A program made the position numbers and the translations under genes. The notes under the pieces were generated by a model. It saw nothing but the letters and a program-made list of their open reading frames with translations, did not search any database and was not told the origin of the DNA. Shown piece by piece: positions 16,105 through 18,096 of a stretch of 18,096 bases of DNA (within the stretch, counting starts at the first letter, position 1; every line of letters begins with the position of its first letter). This DNA comes from Chrysochromulina tobinii. Its lineage: Eukaryota > Haptophyta > Prymnesiales > Chrysochromulinaceae. Where the stretch lies: assembly GCA_001275005.1 (NCBI GenBank), contig JWZX01002763.1, positions 1 to 18,096 on the forward strand. The letters are read 5' to 3'.

Positions 16105-17515
16105 CTAAGAAAGTGGGCAACGCATTCCAAAGTAACGGGTTGGCACGGGGCAGTGTACTACGGTCGAGAAACGACATGGAACGGAGGATGCAGAGCCTTC
16201 TGTGGACTGGTCCCTCCGATCCAGATGGCCTGGTAGCGTTAGCATGGCATCCATTTCAAGCATACGGCGTGCCGTCTGCGTGGCTGGAGTGAGAGTGATG
16301 CTTGTCCTGCTTTGACTGCTTCCCGGTAGACCGCATCGTGACGATAGCGACCATGTGTTCCCTGATCCCGGCATGGACCCTTGTAAACTAACCGAGAGCA
16401 ATGTCCACATCGACTCCTGCAGGCCGATGAAAGCTGCTGCCTGGCTTGCTATGAACATATTAATGGCAGCGACCACACCATGCCACGTGGCAAGGTGGGC
16501 GTATCTGCCGCCCTCCGTGTCATGCTCAGATCGCGGGTGCCCTTGTGTAGGTCATGTTGAGATGCTGACGGTTGGCAAATTCAGAGAAGTCGTTGAGGGC
16601 CATCTGGCTTGCAGATTGGACAAAAACAGTTCGCAGTCCGAGCGCTCGTACCGCGCGACTGGTGACTTCCTCGTAGTGAGCTGAAGGCGGAAGCTGGGAC
16701 CCGAGCTCTGCGGCTTTTTCTTCGGATCGTCGCAGAAACACGGCAATGAATCCTCGAGGACGCAGACCATGCAAAGTCATGAGGCACTCTGCACGTTGGC
16801 GAACCCAAGGCCTGGGTCGAAAGATGTAGCGTGTGGCAGCTTCTTGTGCGGGCGAATAGAAACCCACGTACATCTGGGACTCATGCAGCCAGCTGAGCTT
16901 TAATCGCACGACCGGTGCTGCAAGAGGCCAGTACCTTCCGCCAAAGATTGGGAACGTGCGGCCTCGGACGACAGGCACTGGCTGCACCTCTTTCGCATCC
17001 CTCTTCCCAACACCGGTCACCGGTGGTATAACCGGTGGTTGGCAATGCGAGAGTGGTTCCCAGAAGCAGTCGAGCGTATAAGGAGGTCTGTCGCACCATC
17101 TTCCACTCGTCACATTGGGGAAGTGTTTATACGGACGAGTGGAGTTTGCTGCAGGCGTATGAAGCATGACCCGTTGCTCTCCAACTGCAATCAGCATTGC
17201 CAAGGACATGAGACGTGCATCGAACCCGAACCCGCTGCCAAGCATGTCATCCTCCAGTAAGAGAAAGCGCTTACAGTGCAACGGATGTTGGCTTGCTTGG
17301 ATTGCCGAAGCCCAGCCGTCGCTCCGTGGCTCCGCTGGAATAAAGGGCCGCAGGCGCCTGGTGTTGTGGCGATGCATGCGCCAGAATGTGACGTTGCGGA
17401 ACGAGCCCTGCATCGCGCTGGTAATATTCTCAGCTGCCCATGGCTCCAGATTGTGAGGCCGTGAGCTAGCCGGCAGAGATAATGTCTCTGGCACTTCAAT
17501 CGAGCAGGGTGCCAT
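16105..17515 (-). CDS. FUT8/NodZ-like glycosyltransferase split by a one-base frameshift
   Basis: From the ATG at 17515 the frame runs 329 residues to a TGA at 16526-16528; the adjacent frame carries the family's C-terminal part to a stop at 16105. Features before the break are KRFLLLEDD, VGEQRVML, paired Cys (WCDRPPYTLDCFWEPLSHC) and FIAVFLRRSEEKAAEL, which resembles the HxRRxDKxxE donor-binding block of alpha-1,6-fucosyltransferases. After the break come PRSEHDT and GVVAAINMFIASQAAAFIGLQ. One extra base in the GGG (CCC at 16540-16542 on +) explains the break. One base fewer gives 470 codons including the stop, about 469 residues. Such enzymes are Golgi type II proteins. The frame is also open upstream of 17515 through a hydrophobic stretch (PWCFLPVLLSIY), so the true start may be earlier. 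It could be a pseudogene or an assembly error. The GT23-like assignment is tentative. Confidence 0.6.
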
Positions 17516-17557
17516 CGCTATGAAAGACCGCGCGGTGGTCGCGCGCGCGGTTTCGAC

Positions 17558-17587
17558 GTACCGGTAAATACTCAGAAGTACCGGTAA
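17558..17587. repeat. GTACCGGTAA direct repeat, 20-bp period
   Basis: Two perfect copies at 17558-17567 and 17578-17587, just upstream of the glycosyltransferase ATG. They could be a paired binding site, or simply part of an N-terminal extension of the coding frame. Confidence 0.6.
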
Positions 17588-17603
17588 GAAACACCAAGGG
17601 AGC

Positions 17604-17649
17604 CGTTCACACGGTTGTCGCGTCTGTCGTGTTAACGTTCACACGGTTG
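17604..17649. repeat. 14-bp direct repeat CGTTCACACGGTTG
   Basis: Perfect copies at 17604-17617 and 17636-17649 (32-bp period). Confidence 0.85.
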
Positions 17650-17928
17650 ACACACAGAAGAACAAGATCGGGATGAGTCCAAGCGTCCGTATGTCCGTCA
17701 CCACCACACCGCGCTTGATCGGGTGAGTGGTGAGCGGTGGTTTGTGGCGACGCGTGTGTTCCGGGGTTCGGGTGTGGTCTGGCGCGTGAGTCGGAGGGTG
17801 GGGTTGGTTTTGAGGTGTTTGTGAGGTTCGTGTGTCTGTCTCGTGTATCCGGCTCCCCCCGGTGTTTTTGAACGGTACTCGAGGGACCCTTTTTTGGTTG
17901 TTCCATGGTTTTTTTGTTCAACCGTGTG
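17640..17928. repeat. 11-bp inverted repeat flanking a 267-bp segment
   Basis: CACACGGTTGA (17640-17650) is perfectly inverted as TCAACCGTGTG (17918-17928). The enclosed DNA is the G/T-rich tract. The size and structure are compatible with a small non-autonomous element, but no clear target-site duplication is seen. Confidence 0.4.
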
Positions 17929-18008
17929 CATGACCGTGTGGCAACACGATATCGAGACAATATCGAGACGGCCCGCGGACTGTACGGTCGCGCGACAGAC
18001 GAGGCTGC

Positions 18009-18046
18009 GGGGGGGTTTGTTATCGAGTTTGGGGGGGTTTGTTATC
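18009..18046. repeat. GGGGGGGTTTGTTATC direct repeat
   Basis: Two perfect 16-bp copies at 18009-18024 and 18031-18046 (22-bp period), each with a run of seven G. Confidence 0.85.
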
Positions 18047-18092
18047 AGGATACGTATCCTGATGTATCGTGATGTATCCTGCGTGTATCCTG
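18046..18092. repeat. 16-bp palindrome and GTATCCTG repeats
   Basis: CAGGATACGTATCCTG (18046-18061) is a perfect palindrome. Its right half GTATCCTG recurs at 18074 and 18085, with a variant GTATCGTG at 18064, giving a 10-11 bp degenerate tandem array running towards the window edge. Confidence 0.85.
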
Positions 18093-18096
18093 AAGG

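Larger units (their letters stand above)
17516..18096. other. Repeat-rich, G/T-skewed non-coding end region
   Basis: The first ~100 bp may be promoter or N-terminal coding for the glycosyltransferase. Beyond that the + strand is strongly G/T-rich (about 17705-17870), and open minus frames there are low-complexity Thr/Pro/His without family resemblance. It holds several short repeats, listed separately, and poly-T runs at 17889-17895 and 17909-17915. No gene is supported. Confidence 0.5.

Noticed and set aside
17607-17960. 117-codon minus-strand open frame
   Set aside because: It is a Thr/Pro/His low-complexity translation of the G/T-rich tract, with no ATG at its start and no recognisable domain.

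Overview
The window looks like nuclear DNA from a GC-rich, intron-poor protist, most plausibly a flagellated microalga such as a haptophyte or pelagophyte. The reasons are inferential. There is a hydroxyproline-type SPPPP cell-surface protein, a vasohibin tubulin carboxypeptidase, a C2/SH3/PDZ scaffold full of low-complexity repeats, and short GT-AG introns of 65-139 nt. Nothing bacterial (operons, Shine-Dalgarno sites) is visible, and no rRNA, tRNA, transposase or CRISPR array was recognised. The species cannot be fixed from sequence alone.

Layout from left to right. 1-1962 (+) is the 3' part of a gene for a Pro-rich, N-glycosylated, single-pass membrane protein, open at the window edge. 1963-2749 is non-coding and holds a diverged direct repeat and an array of 35-bp tandem repeats. 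2750-3718 (-) is an aldo-keto reductase with an intact D-Y-K-H tetrad and an N-terminal hydrophobic leader. 4234-7171 (+) is a five-exon gene for a membrane-anchored TPR / EF-hand pair / C-terminal J-domain co-chaperone. 7531-8790 (-) is a coiled-coil protein of unknown function. 9360-10331 (-) is a vasohibin with a perfectly spaced Cys-His-Ser triad. It shares a promoter region of about 180 bp with the divergent 10513-15534 (+) gene, which encodes a 1673-residue scaffold with a coiled coil, C2-like, SH3-like and PDZ domains. 16105-17515 (-) is a FUT8/NodZ-like glycosyltransferase split by a single-base frameshift, in visibly less GC-rich DNA. 17516-18096 is repeat-rich, G/T-skewed and mostly without convincing coding.

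No operon-like pathway ties the genes together. Two themes recur. One is the secretory/ER route: the surface glycoprotein, the J-domain co-chaperone, the glycosyltransferase and possibly the leader-bearing reductase. The other is possibly the cytoskeleton: vasohibin and two coiled-coil neighbours. The points most worth a second look are the TPR-EF-hand-J protein with its frame-neutral 75-nt intron, the bidirectional vasohibin/scaffold pair, repeat DNA read in two frames inside the scaffold, a 10-bp repeat that sets the scaffold's stop codon, and the frameshifted glycosyltransferase.
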